In this document: positions 10,865 through 20,416 of the stretch, piece after piece | Layout of the letters: every line of letters starts with the position of its first letter | Position numbering within the stretch: position 1 is the stretch's first letter | Translations under genes and position numbers: made by a program | NCBI GenBank assembly: GCA_943736015.1 | Contig: OX031065.1 | Span: 46,354,992 to 46,418,991 of the forward strand | Origin: Tridacna crocea | Lineage: Eukaryota > Mollusca > Bivalvia > Cardiida > Cardiidae | Length of the DNA: 64,000 nucleotides | Direction of reading: 5' to 3' | Notes under the pieces: model-generated | What the model was told of the DNA's origin: nothing | Database searches by the model: none | The model's input: the letters and a program-made list of their open reading frames with translations, nothing else

Positions 10865-11129
10865 ACTTCAGCGGCGTCCTAGCGGCGTCTAAAATGCCGC
10901 CTGCCGCCTGACGATTGTGCTTGCCACCGAGGTGCCACCAGCCGAATTTGAGTGAAAACTGGCAGTTACCACGCTGGCAGGCGGCATTTACTGATTTGTG
11001 ACCGTACTATTAAAGACAACATAGGGGTAATTCATTATTTGCTGTGTAAAAAAATCGACTACATTTACTGAATAAACTGAATTGCATTAAGTTGTTTCGT
11101 GTAAATATTTTTATTTACAGATGATCAAT

Positions 11130-11350
11130 AGAGTAGATCGATATTTCAACGCTTTACCTCCTGAATGGATAATATGAAACTTTCAAAGCGATAATAAAAA
11201 CCAGTGGTAAAAATATTCCTAATTTTTTTTTCTTTCGGGGAAAAAAATCTCCTCATCGGACAATGAAAATCCAAGATCAGACTGCACGTTCTGCGACATG
11301 ATTCGGCACAGCCATGAGCAAGTTTCCAAGTCACCTGCCACCTGACCGTA
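11130..11350. repeat. Fragment with half a GATCAG palindrome and a CATGATTCGGCACAGCC motif
   Basis: 11274-11300 matches the left half of the GATCAGACTGCACGTTCTG palindrome. The CATGATTCGGCACAGCCATG stretch recurs inverted at 13040 and 13180. Confidence 0.4.
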
Positions 11351-11555
11351 CAACGAATTTATTATACTGCAAAGTTTTATCCTTTCAAAGCGCGTTAAGC
11401 GAATTTTCCTGTTTTATAATTTCACGAATCGAGTATGCTGACGAATTAGAAATTCCCTTCTGTGTGCCCCAATTTAATGAAAACTGACGTCACTGGAAAC
11501 TGACGTCACCAAAACGTGCAGTTTGGTGCATAAATATGCACACTCTCTTGCACTG

Positions 11556-11630
11556 CGAATCATTCACATTCACCTCTGTAGTGGGCTCAGAAAGTAGTCC
11601 GTCATTACTTCATATTTTCGCATTGTCTGC
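11556..11630 (+). repeat. Partial end of the CACTCTCTTGCACT element
   Basis: Matches the end of 11815-12385 (TCATTCACATTCACCTCTGT, then GGGCTCAGAAAGTAG). Confidence 0.55.
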
Positions 11631-11814
11631 GCATGTCATATTCTTCGAAGATTCGACTGTCTTATATGACGCATCACTAGCCCCAAAAGCAGGCTGACTG
11701 TAATATTACGCTCTATAAAGTAGTAATGTAGAAAATAGCTTTTATCAATACGTTTGAGGAGAAATGGGACCTGCTTTAGCTTCAGATTTTTCTAGACTGC
11801 TGATCATACCTGAC

Positions 11815-12385
11815 ACTTTCTTGCACTCCGGATCATTCACATTCACTTCTGTAGCGGGCTCAGAAAGTAGATCGTCATTACGTCATATTTTTGTCACATG
11901 ACCGTAACTCAAAATGGCGATGCAAACGCCGGTGAAAGAAAGACCAATATCGATTGTTTCGTGTGCTGTTCAAACAGCATGGGACCAATCAGACTAAGTG
12001 GTAGGAAATGTAAAAGTTTAAGAGGGACTTTCTGAAAAGCCTAAATATTTTTAAAGGACGATAACTTGATATTTAATCTTACAAACTTAGATCCCCGGTG
12101 TGTCAGATCAGTTGTTATCATTCATGGGCGCAGCCATTTTTGTTAAAATTGGTGTAAGATTCTGATAAGTGAAGAAGCTCGAAAAAAATAGTTCCATTCT
12201 ATACAAGTAAATTCATCAGTTTGAATGCACCCAGAATCATATTTTTGTCTATTTTATAATGTTTCACACGAAATAGTTAAACAGTAACAAAACATACTTC
12301 CCTCGGTTTGATAAGATTCTTGTCATTTAGCCCATTGCAGAGATGTAGATGGTGAGAGTAACGAACGACAACTCTGCTCGGAGAT
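11815..12385 (+). mobile_element. CACTCTCTTGCACT element, full copy
   Basis: About 570 bp that reappears inverted at 61549-62125 over its whole length (shared ACATTTCCTACCACTTAGTC, TGTCGCCATTTTGAG and ACTCTGACCATC landmarks). No coding capacity. Confidence 0.65.
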
Positions 12386-12389
12386 TGAA

Positions 12390-12800
12390 ATGTGCCGTCT
12401 GGTGATCGAGCGACGCCGCCATTTTGGATGTTGTGTTGCATGTATAGTGATGTTTACGGGGCACTCGAAAGGGAAACTGGCTTTACGTGGTTTTTGCCAG
12501 GGAACATGATATATGTTTCCGGCATGTGAACCAATGAGATCACGAGAAATTTCTTTGCAGTATGATAAGATTGTATGGATCAATAATTATGGTCTTGCGT
12601 GATATAAAGCCTCACGAAGATGTATTTTATCATCTCGCGAAGAAATTTCTATTGATCTGATTGGATAATACTATATGACCCTAACATACATATCATGCAC
12701 ACTAGCACAACCAACGTAAAAGCAGTTTCCCTTTCGAAAGCCCAGTATACGTAACTACATGATCAACACAACATCCAAAATGACAGAGTCGATTAAGAAG
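12390..12800. repeat. Foldback repeat around GGGAACATGATATATG
   Basis: 12395-12570 (CATTTTGGATGTTGTGTTGC, GGGAAACTGG) is echoed inverted at 12640-12790 and directly at 13495-13680. Confidence 0.55.
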
Positions 12801-12974
12801 ATTATGAGCAAAGCTGCACGTTTTAGCACGTATTACCAAGGTTTCAGTGACGTCAGTATTCATTGAATTGGAGCACCCTGAAAGGAATTCTACCTCGTCA
12901 ACGTAGGCCTACTCAATGTTTTAAACCAGAAGGCTGGTAAAATCGCTTAACAAATATTGGAATGGTAAAACTTA

Positions 12975-13205
12975 GCGGTATAATAAATTCGTTGTTCTCG
13001 GCTATGGTGAATCATGTCACCACCTCGCCTTCGGCTGGGGGCGACATGATTCACCACAGCCGTGATCAAGTTTCCAAGTTTCCCTGCTTAATATTGCCCC
13101 CCCCCCCTCCCCTTTTCCAGGGAACGGCTAAAATTTATATAACTTTATCAGTTGTACGGTCAGGGGACTTGGAAACTTGTTCACGGCTGTGGTGAATCAT
13201 GTTTT
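12975..13205. repeat. Inverted CACAGCCGTGA motifs around a poly-C tract
   Basis: GGTGAATCATGTCACCACC, its inverse with ATTCACCACAGCCGTGA, and again GGCTGTGGTGAATCATG at 13184. A C9 and C6 tract lies near 13100. Confidence 0.5.
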
Positions 13206-13490
13206 GACACACCGATAAATCTTAGGTTATAAGATTAAAAAACAAGTTATGGTCCTTTAAAAGACATTTAAGCTTTTCAGAAAATCCGTCTTTTTCACAT
13301 TTCCTACCACTTAGTCTGATTGGCCGTATGCTGTTTCAACAGCACACAAAGTTATCGATATTGGTCATTCTTTCACCGGCGTTTGTGTCGCCATTTTGAG
13401 TTCTGGTCATGTGACGAAAGTATCTCGTAATGACGGACTACTTTCTGAGCCCACTACAGAGGTGAATGTGAATGATCCGGAGTGCAAGAG
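13205..13490 (-). mobile_element. CACTCTCTTGCACT element, partial
   Basis: Right part of the 11815-12385 element in reverse orientation. Confidence 0.6.
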
Positions 13491-13494
13491 AGTG

Positions 13495-13680
13495 AAATGT
13501 GCAGTCTGGTGATCGATCGACGCCACCATTTTGGATGTTGTGCTGCACGTGTAGTGATGTTTACGGGGCACTCAAAAGGGAAACTGGTTTTACGTGGTTT
13601 TTGCCAGGGAACATGATATATGTTCCCGGCATATTAACCAATCAGATCACGAGAAATTTCTTTGTAGTATAATAATAATG
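13495..13680 (+). repeat. Second copy of the GGGAACATGATATATG repeat
   Basis: Direct copy of 12395-12570 with about one difference in ten. Confidence 0.55.
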
Positions 13681-13714
13681 GTTTCATAAGGTGATAATTG
13701 AATCGTCAACCGGT

Positions 13715-13945
13715 ATTTATAAGTGGTAGAGCATGGGTTCTGAAATATCGGGATAGTTGAGGACGTAGGTTCGGTCCCCTAGGCCGGCCCTCTAATTTTG
13801 TTGCTTGTCATTCGGATGAGCCGTGAGTTTCCGTGAGACAGTGCTGTACGTACGCCGACCACGTTAACAGACCAGGCGTAACTTAGGATGGGTTTTGTGC
13901 TGTATCTTGCACTGTCCCCAGTAACATAAAGAACAACCCTCAGAT
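13715..13945 (+). mobile_element. tRNA-derived SINE type I
   Basis: A-box-like TAAGTGGTAGAGCATGGG and B-box GTAGGTTCGGTCCCC spaced as in a tRNA, then a conserved body with CCGTGAGTTTCCGTGAGACA. The tRNA fold continues into non-tRNA sequence, so it is not a functional tRNA gene. Confidence 0.65.
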
Positions 13946-14089
13946 GGCGTCACCCATATATTGGCAAGCGGGGGCGATAATCAATTAACGGGAATCAATC
14001 CATCAATTATCCACGCATCACATCTAAAACATTTGGTCTCAGTGGAGGGTTTTAGGCTGCTTAGCGCGACGGTCATTGACCTCTTGCGG

Positions 14090-14160
14090 ACAGCGTAGAT
14101 TAAGATCAGACTGCACAGAATGTGCAGTCTGATCTTTGATATACACTTTCCGCTAGGGAC
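14090..14160. repeat. GATCAG palindrome, copy
   Basis: AAGATCAGACTGCACAGAAT and TGTGCAGTCTGATCTT form the stem inside outer arms GCGGACAGCGTAGAT and ATATACACTTTCCGC. Confidence 0.65.
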
Positions 14161-14267
14161 GTATTGTCTTCCAGTAAATACCTTTCAATTAACAAAATTT
14201 TGGGCTTTTACTGTTGACTCAACAATTTTATTTCACTTGTTTAGTAGGATATTGTTTAGCCGAAATT

Positions 14268-14541
14268 AATTTGGCTGGCAACATGCGCAAAGGGGCAATC
14301 AGACATTTGCGTAAAATGTCGTCCGGATCAGTCTGCGCAGTCCGCGCAGGCTAATCCGAGACGACACTTTACGACTACGTTAGATTTTGTGCTACAGTAG
14401 ACCTGCGCAAAACAAAAAAAATACATAAAAACGGAAAGTGTCGTTTCGGATTAGCCTGCGCGGACAGCGCAGGCTGATCCGAGACGACACTTTACGCAAA
14501 TGTCCGTATATCCCTTTTCGCTTGATGCAGGTCATATAATG
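14268..14541. mobile_element. Two-hairpin MITE, copy 2
   Basis: Same layout as 6295-6572, with palindromes ATTAGCCTGCGCGGACAGCG and GATCAGTCTGCGCAGTCCGC; the second pairs better than in copy 1. Confidence 0.75.
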
Positions 14542-14793
14542 TTAGGGATCAAGGTACTTCTAGTATTACTGGTATTGAAGCGGATGACTAAGCAAGTTCA
14601 ACTTACATGTTATATTACATATTTTAACTCTGTTTATTGTATTTGAAACAAAATCACACCACAAGGACGTGAACGCTGGGATTAAAATGACTGAACAAAC
14701 AGGTATCTATTTTCCATTGTGATTCATTTATTTATTATATCTTTGTGTTTTAAAGTACGTCAAAGAAAGTTGGTTACTTCCTCCAGTCTTTTC
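14542..14793. other. Unassigned AT-rich stretch
   Basis: No coding signal. Confidence 0.25.
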
Positions 14794-15341
14794 TTTTAAA
14801 GGTGGCCCTTCAGATTTTGGGACGAAAATTTTACAAAAATGCAAAACAATCATCCTTATACTTCCATAGCCTTTTAATTTGCGTTAATTAAACCCCAGCA
14901 GTCGAAAACCATCCGATACCACGAGAAATTAGAGATTTATTACGGACCAGGTTGACACCAACGGGAGACACGTTCTATTTTTAGATGATCAATTCTCTCA
15001 TCTAAATACAGGAAAACACAGACAAAGCTTCAAACATCCGTCTGAAGAAGACATTATGGAAAATGATTATTACATGTTTGCTATGTAATGGAATTTAAGC
15101 GTTATTATTCACGTGCAAGACACTTGACATTCCCACAATGCTTTATTGATTTTTGGCACGAAATCTAAAAATAGCTTAAGAGGCTACGTAGCCTTTTAAG
15201 GGAATACCATCAACATTTTTTTGTGTGTAATTTTATGATTCTTAATTATTGATGATTTGTATTGTTTTTTCATATAAATTTCAATAATATATATTTTTTT
15301 AATTTGGTGTGATGTGAAAATTCTAAAAACCCACCTTTAAA
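14794..15341 (+). mobile_element. TTTAAAGGTGG element, copy 3
   Basis: 548 bp; starts TTTTAAAGGTGGCCCTTCAG and ends AACCCACCTTTAA. Three copies of this element occur within 8 kb. Confidence 0.8.
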
Positions 15342-15545
15342 TGATTGATTGAGTTAAACGTCGCTTTCAGCAATATCTAAGTCATTTCACAGTGACAGCT
15401 TACTTACTTATAAGCCCTAGACATCGCCAAAACAAGGCTAGGGCTCTAAAATGTCTTGTACACGAACACTTAAAAGAAGAACCCAGCGCTTTGATGGGCC
15501 TCAAACCCAGGAACGCCGGACTACGAATCCAAAGTTTTCCGAACT
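15342..15545. mobile_element. Mollusc-type SINE-like repeat
   Basis: GATTGATTGAGTTAAACGTC followed by GCTTTCAGCAATATCTAAGT is a motif I recall from mollusc repeats. A B-box-like GGGTTTGAGGCCC reads on the minus strand. Confidence 0.5.
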
Positions 15546-15576
15546 GAATAACAAAAGTTTTAGATGCCTATCTTCC

Positions 15577-15645
15577 TGTCTGTCTGTCCGTCTGCCTGTC
15601 TGTCTTGTCTGATCTGGTCTGGTTTGGTCTGGTCTCTCTGTCTTG
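15577..15645. repeat. CTGT/CTGGT simple repeat
   Basis: CTGTCTGTCTGTCCGTCTG then repeated TGGTCTGGT units. Confidence 0.7.
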
Positions 15646-15714
15646 CTTATGCATTTCGTGGGTTATAAACTGCATGTGCAATCTATCAAATGTAACATTT
15701 CAAAGGTTTTTGGG

Positions 15715-15990
15715 ACTATTCTCAAGAATGGTTGGTGAATACAGGCCCTGATCTTTGTTTATTCTTATGTCATACGGGGCCGAGCTCCGATAGCCCAGTC
15801 TGCAGCGTGCAGAACTTGAGAACAGGAGGTCGAGGGTTCGTTCGATCCCTGGCTCGGATAATTTCCTTCCGAGGATTGATGATAATCATTGCGACAGGAA
15901 TTATTCGATCCTCTCCCACCGCTGTCATTACTTCGAAAAGGCTTATTTGGGAAACCAAATTGAAAAGAGTTGCTGACGACAAATTCATTT
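15715..15990 (+). mobile_element. tRNA-derived SINE type III, left arm of a mirrored block
   Basis: A-box-like GATAGCCCAGTCTG and B-box GGGTTCGTTCGATCCCTGG, body CCTTCCGAGGATTGATGAT. It is preceded by a GAATGGTTGGTGAATACAGG transposon end and followed by a hairpin-MITE remnant. The same order appears inverted at 16813-17100. Confidence 0.65.
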
Positions 15991-16474
15991 AAAATGTGTT
16001 ACCTTGATTAAATAAAACATAAAATACATTGAACACACACGACGTTAACAACACTAATTAGTATGCCAATCTTTACAATCTTTATGACTGGCCTGGTAGT
16101 TCGCACAGCTAGAAATCAAACTATAAAGAAATAACTATGTATAGTAAAACGTGTATAGTTACCAATAAACAATAAAGGGAAAATGTGCCCATTTCACACG
16201 CAAATTAAATGCTTTTTTTGTTTGTTTATAAATCACTGGCAATAGTTTATGTTAGCAAGTATTAAGAAAGAAAGAGATAGAAAAAGAGGATCAGACGGAC
16301 AGAGACAGAGTAAAAGAGAGGGGAAAAAGAGACAAAGAAGAAGGGAGGCGTGTGGAAAGAGAGAGAAAGAGAGACAGATACAGAGAGATAACAACAGGAT
16401 GAAAAGAGACAGACAGGGATAGAGAAAAAGCAGGGGAAAGAGAGAAAAATCGACGAAAAAAGGGAGAGGCGGGA

Positions 16475-16476
<2 letters not shown>
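15991..16476. other. Unassigned stretch ending in purine-rich sequence
   Basis: 15991-16260 AT-rich with no signal; 16260-16476 almost all purine on the plus strand (AGAGAAAGAGAGACAGA). Confidence 0.4.

Positions 16477-16515
<39 letters not shown>
16477..16515. repeat. (AG)n microsatellite
   Basis: About 18 AG units in a row. Confidence 0.9.
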
Positions 16516-16518
<3 letters not shown>

Positions 16519-16740
16519 GAAAAAATGAGAATATTGTGTTAGATGACGGAGAAGGATCATTATGTTCATCCAGTCATGAGATACATTTATATACGACCCT
16601 AATCTATATGCAAGCAATGAATATGTTATTTTTTTGCAGTGAGATTGATGCATGTAACTCCGCCAGCAATCGGCACAACTCGAATTAGTTTTGTATAACA
16701 TCGGATTGCCTTTTGCGGACATTGCAGCTTATCTACGACA

Positions 16741-16865
16741 GAACCAGCATTTTCTCCTTTTCCCACAAAGTTTTCTACCCTTTGAAAGACAGAAATCATA
16801 AATTATGCTACTTTTAATTTGTCGTCAGCAACTCTTTTCAATTTGGTTTCCCTAATACCGGTTAA
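16741..16865 (+). mobile_element. Hairpin TTAA MITE, right half only
   Basis: Starts within the palindrome at the CCAGCATTTTCTCC arm and ends CCGGTTAA. The left half is absent. Confidence 0.7.
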
Positions 16866-17100
16866 CCCTTTTCGAAGTAATGACAGCGGTGGGAGAGGAT
16901 CGAATAATTCCTGCCGCAATGACTATCATCAATCCTCGGAAGGAAATTGGCCGAGCCAGCGATCGAACGAGCCTTCGACCTCCTGTTCTCAAGTTCTGCA
17001 CGCTACAGACTGGGCTATCGGGGCTCGGCCCCGTATGACAATGAGAGTAAACAAAGATCAGGGCCCGTATTCACCAACCATTCTTGAGAATAGTCTTAGT
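16813..17100 (-). mobile_element. tRNA-derived SINE type III, right arm of the mirrored block
   Basis: Reverse complement of 15715-15990 in the same element order, with about one difference in twelve. Confidence 0.65.
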
Positions 17101-17262
17101 CTTATTCTCCAAGGTTTCGTAAATTTGTAAGTAACACAACTTCTGATTGGCTAAACCGAATGGTTTAGCCAATCAGAAGTTGTGTTACTTACAAATGTAG
17201 AAAATTCTGGAGAATAAAACCCAGAATGTTCTTAAGAATGGTTTGTGAATACGGGCCCAGAT
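17065..17262. mobile_element. CCCGTATTCACCAACCATTC MITE with long hairpin
   Basis: Ends GGGCCCGTATTCACC and GTGAATACGGGCCC. The centre is a perfect stem of about 37 bp (TAACACAACTTCTGATTGGC against its complement) around GAAT. Confidence 0.75.
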
Positions 17263-17324
17263 TGCGCGTCAATGCACTTGTTACATGAAAAAAAAAATCA
17301 ATATTCTATCAAATAAATTATCAA

Positions 17325-17554
17325 TTAACCCATTACCAAACAATCCCTGGTTTTTACGACCCTGAGATAGAAGCCTTTTGAAAACATTGTGGAAAAAGGA
17401 GCAAATGCTGGTGACCAGCATTTTCTCCATTTCCCACAATGTTTTCTACTTTACTGAAAACAAATTTCACTTTCTCAGTAATGTTTAATTTTGTCATCTG
17501 CAAGTGCTTTCGAATTGGACCAGTCTACAGGTTTGTTGCTTGGTAAAGGGTTAA
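17325..17554 (+). mobile_element. Hairpin TTAA MITE, left member of a tail-to-tail pair
   Basis: Full length; core has GGTGACC for GGTAACC. Shares TTAA 17551-17554 with the next copy. Confidence 0.85.
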
Positions 17555-17780
17555 CTCTTTACCACACAAGAAAATTTTAGACTGGTCCAAATTGAAAGCA
17601 TTTGCAGACAACAAAATAAAGATGACTGAAAAATTGAAATTTGTTCTGAGAAACGGTAGAAAACACTGTGGAAAAAGGAGAAAATGCTGGTTACCAGCAT
17701 TTTCTCCTTTTCCCACAGTGTTTTCAAAAGGCTTCTTTCTCAGGGGCGTCAAAAGTAGGGATTCTGTGGTAATGGGTTAA
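17551..17780 (-). mobile_element. Hairpin TTAA MITE, right member of the pair
   Basis: Full length. The arms carry CACTGTGG and the matching CCACAGTG in place of CATTGTGG and CCACAATG. Confidence 0.85.
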
Positions 17781-17879
17781 CGAGTTGCTTCACCCCCTCT
17801 GAACAACGTATACCTATGCTGTCAGATAATAAAAGATTCGGTATAAAGGTTTGACTTTATTTAACATAATTATATGAGC

Positions 17880-18168
17880 CTTGCTCTGGCAAAAGAGGGC
17901 TTAGTGCATTTCCGTGATGCATAATACCAGCCCAATTCATCACATTATACCAGCCCAAGGCATCACATAATTATGGCTCCATAAGAGCCACCTTTTTCAA
18001 TAATTGACTAAATCACGTGATAGATTGGTCCTCTGACATACAGCAATTGACCGATAGCGAAAAGTTTCGGCCAAGATCAGCCTGCGCGGACTGCGCAGGC
18101 TGATCTGGGCCGACACTTTTCGCAGATGTATTAAGCCCTCTTTTCACAGAGTATCGTCCTTTAACTAC
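17880..18168. mobile_element. AAAAGAGGGCTTAGTGCAT MITE, copy 1
   Basis: Inverted ends TCTGGCAAAAGAGGGCTTA and TAAGCCCTCTTTTCACAGAG; internal palindrome GATCAGCCTGCGCGGACTGC with its complement. Confidence 0.65.
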
Positions 18169-18324
18169 AGATCTTTTTTCTTGATTTATGAAGATCTACG
18201 CGCCTCGACGTACGAGCTAGAAAATCGTGACGAAAGGAAATGTAAAAAATAACAACTGCTAATTATTTCCATAAACAATTATACTTTCTCTTGTCTTTTT
18301 CATACTAAAACTTTAACTTCGACT

Positions 18325-18660
18325 TCTTATTATCCCGAAAGCGGGGCATATATAGTTTTAGCAATGCCCGTCCGTCCGTCCGCTTTTTGGTCCGTTCGCT
18401 TTTTGACCCGTCACGCAAAAAGGCACCATTTGGGAACTGCGAAAAGTGTCCAGGGTCGCCACTCTTCCCTTTCTTGATTTGCTTTGTGTATGAAAAGTGG
18501 TCATTCTACCTTACTATACAATCATTTATGAAATATCAATTTGAATTGACTTGCACTATCTTTGATCTGTTTTCGTCTAAATGATGTACAGAACTCCCAA
18601 ATTTGTCCCTTTTTCGGGGACGGATCACATATAGGTGTGTTTTTTCTTTCCGACGATGAG
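18325..18660 (+). mobile_element. CCGTCCGTC-type invertebrate element, fragment
   Basis: TATCCCGAAAGCGGGGCATA, ATAGTTTTAGCAATGCCCG then CCGTCCGTCCG: the head of the element that is longer at 30157-31767. Confidence 0.55.
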
Positions 18661-18696
18661 TTAAATTACTCTGACGTCACACACAATTCGTATATG

Positions 18697-18835
18697 TCAT
18701 GTTCTGTGAAAAGGAGGCTTAATGCATCTGCAAAAAGTATCGACCCAGGTCAGCCTGCGCAATCCGCGCAGGCTGACCTGGGTCGAAACTTTTTGCGATT
18801 GGTAAATTTTCTGTATGTCCAAGGACCAGTTTAGC
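18697..18835. mobile_element. AAAAGAGGGCTTAGTGCAT MITE, short copy
   Basis: GAAAAGGAGGCTTAATGCAT at the left; the palindrome CAGGTCAGCCTGCGCAATCC and GCGCAGGCTGACCTGGGTCG is near perfect. The right inverted end is missing. Confidence 0.6.
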
Positions 18836-18905
18836 CCATGGTTCGGTAGCGTAGGACAAAATGGATTTCCTAAGTTCATAAATTCATAATAACACGATGA
18901 TTTCC

Positions 18906-19131
18906 TTAACTCTTTACCCAAACGACAAAATTTTAGACTGACTCAAATTCAAAGCAGACGGCAACTTTAATAATGTAACTCAAAAATTGAAATTTGTTTC
19001 CAGCAGGATAGAAAAACATCGTGGGAAAAGGAGAAAATGCTGGTTACTAGCATTTCCTCCTTTTCCCACAATGTTTGCAAAGGGCTTCTATCTCATGGTC
19101 GTAAAAACCATGGATTGCTTGGTAAAGGGTT
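18906..19131 (-). mobile_element. Hairpin TTAA MITE
   Basis: Near full length; one terminal TTAA worn to GGTTGG, core has GGTTACTAGC. Confidence 0.8.
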
Positions 19132-19155
19132 GGTACAATGCATCACGGGAACGCA

Positions 19156-19383
19156 TTAACCCATTACCACACATTCCCTACTTTTGACGCCCCTGAGAAG
19201 AGGCCTTTAGAAAACATTTTGGGAAAAGGAGGAAATGCTGGTAACCAGCATTTTCTCCTTTTCCCACAATGTTTTCTACCCTTCACAAAACAAATTTCAA
19301 ATTTTCAGTCACTTTTATATTGTCGTCTGCAAATGCTTTCAATTTTGGCAAGCCTAAAATATTGTCGTTTGGTAATGAGTTAA
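19156..19383 (+). mobile_element. Hairpin TTAA MITE
   Basis: Full length, only 25 bp from the preceding copy and in opposite orientation. Confidence 0.85.
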
Positions 19384-19557
19384 ACCCCGTTTTGCTAGAG
19401 TAGAGACCATATAGAAATTTAGCCGGAGGCATCTTTCAGGGTTAAGTGGTTTAAGACGTTGCATATTTCGTACATGGAGATCCTGTTTTGTCCTGCTTAT
19501 TGCACAGGCTAACGTCACATGGGAGTGTCCATTGGGAAGACACTGTGTTACGGGAGA

Positions 19558-19800
19558 CCACTCCTTCCTTATTGCATGGCTTTCCCATATAAATCCAATA
19601 CCTGACAACTGCGCCAGAGAGAATTCTCTTTGGCTCAGTGGTTATGATATTGGTCTTTTAAACCTCGAAGAACGAGATTATTTATCCTTAAAGGATTCGA
19701 ATCCCGCCAGATAGGGTTTGCATTTGAACTATTTATTTAATTGTTCCTTTGTTACGGACTTTGTTCGTAAGATGGGGGTTCGTCCGGGATTGGCCATTGA
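19558..19800 (+). mobile_element. tRNA-derived SINE type II, copy 1
   Basis: A-box TTGGCTCAGTGGTTATGA, B-box GGATTCGAATCCCGCC, then TTGTTACGGACTTTGTTCGT. The upstream ACTCCTTCCTTATTGCATGG segment is also repeated before copy 2, so the pair is a 330-bp direct duplication. Confidence 0.65.
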
Positions 19801-19884
19801 GCCAATAATCCCATTTGTTGTCCAAAAAGGGACTTTTTAAGGCTTTGAATCATCAATAAATGATGATTTTAGGAAGGGGTGTGA

Positions 19885-20115
19885 TGATCACTCCTTCCTT
19901 ACTGCATAGCTTTCCCGTATAAAACCAATATGTATACCTGAAAATGCGTCAGAGAGAATTTTCTTTGGCCCAGTGGTATTTGTATTGGTCTGTTAAATCT
20001 CGATGAACGAGGTTATTTTTCCCTTCAAGGGTTCGTATCCCGCCATATGCGGTTTGTATTTGAGCTATGCATTTATTTGTTTCTTTGTTACGGACTTTGT
20101 TCGTTAGAGTCAGCA
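19885..20115 (+). mobile_element. tRNA-derived SINE type II, copy 2
   Basis: A-box TTGGCCCAGTGGTATTTG, B-box GGGTTCGTATCCCGCC, same 3' body as copy 1. Lies about 160 bp upstream of the first CRAL-TRIO exon seen. Confidence 0.65.
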
Positions 20116-20275
20116 TAACTATATCAGCTGGCATTCGAGCTTTGTTATTTTTTGAAGATGCAATTAGCCCCCTTTTCACAGAGCATGGCTCAAATTTTTG
20201 TGTTGCAATTTGTTTTGGGATCTTTCCCACACTTTGACAGCAATTAGCTAAATGAGAAACCTGCTCTGATTTCAG

Positions 20276-20416
20276 ATCGGTATGTCTGTACGCTGGACGC
20301 CGCGTCGCTTGCAAAAGCGAAAAAGGAGCTAAACGAAGACGAGAAGAATAGAGATGGTGCTGTTGAGACTTTGAGAGCGTGGGTGAACCAACAGAAATGG
20401 CTGAAATCGCCTACAG
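20276..20416 (+). CDS. CRAL-TRIO gene, first exon seen
   Basis: Acceptor ctgatttcag ends at 20275 and donor GTGACA starts at 20417. It encodes the amino-terminal YVCTLD segment, an AKAKKELNEDEK helix and LRAWVNQQ, matching CRAL-TRIO-N. It ends in phase 1 (ACA G), and the G joins AT of the next exon to give Asp. Confidence 0.85.

Larger units (their letters stand above)
9450..11010. mobile_element. GC-rich DNA element with CCGG-rich subterminal repeats
   Basis: GGTCATAAATAACTGCC on the left mirrors GGCATTTACTGATTTGTGACC on the right. Clusters of GCCGGTGGCAG-like motifs lie at 9560-9740 and 10900-10990. Contains a nested TTTAAAGGTGG element at 10335-10864 and a small frame at 9817. It resembles the element at 25660-26655 in its ends. 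Outer limits are approximate. Confidence 0.55.

Noticed and set aside
16291..16722. 143-codon minus-strand frame rich in SLSLSLSL
   Set aside because: Translation of the (AG)n microsatellite and purine tract.
19949..20314. 121-codon minus-strand frame
   Set aside because: Antisense of SINE type II and of the first CRAL-TRIO exon; no domain.
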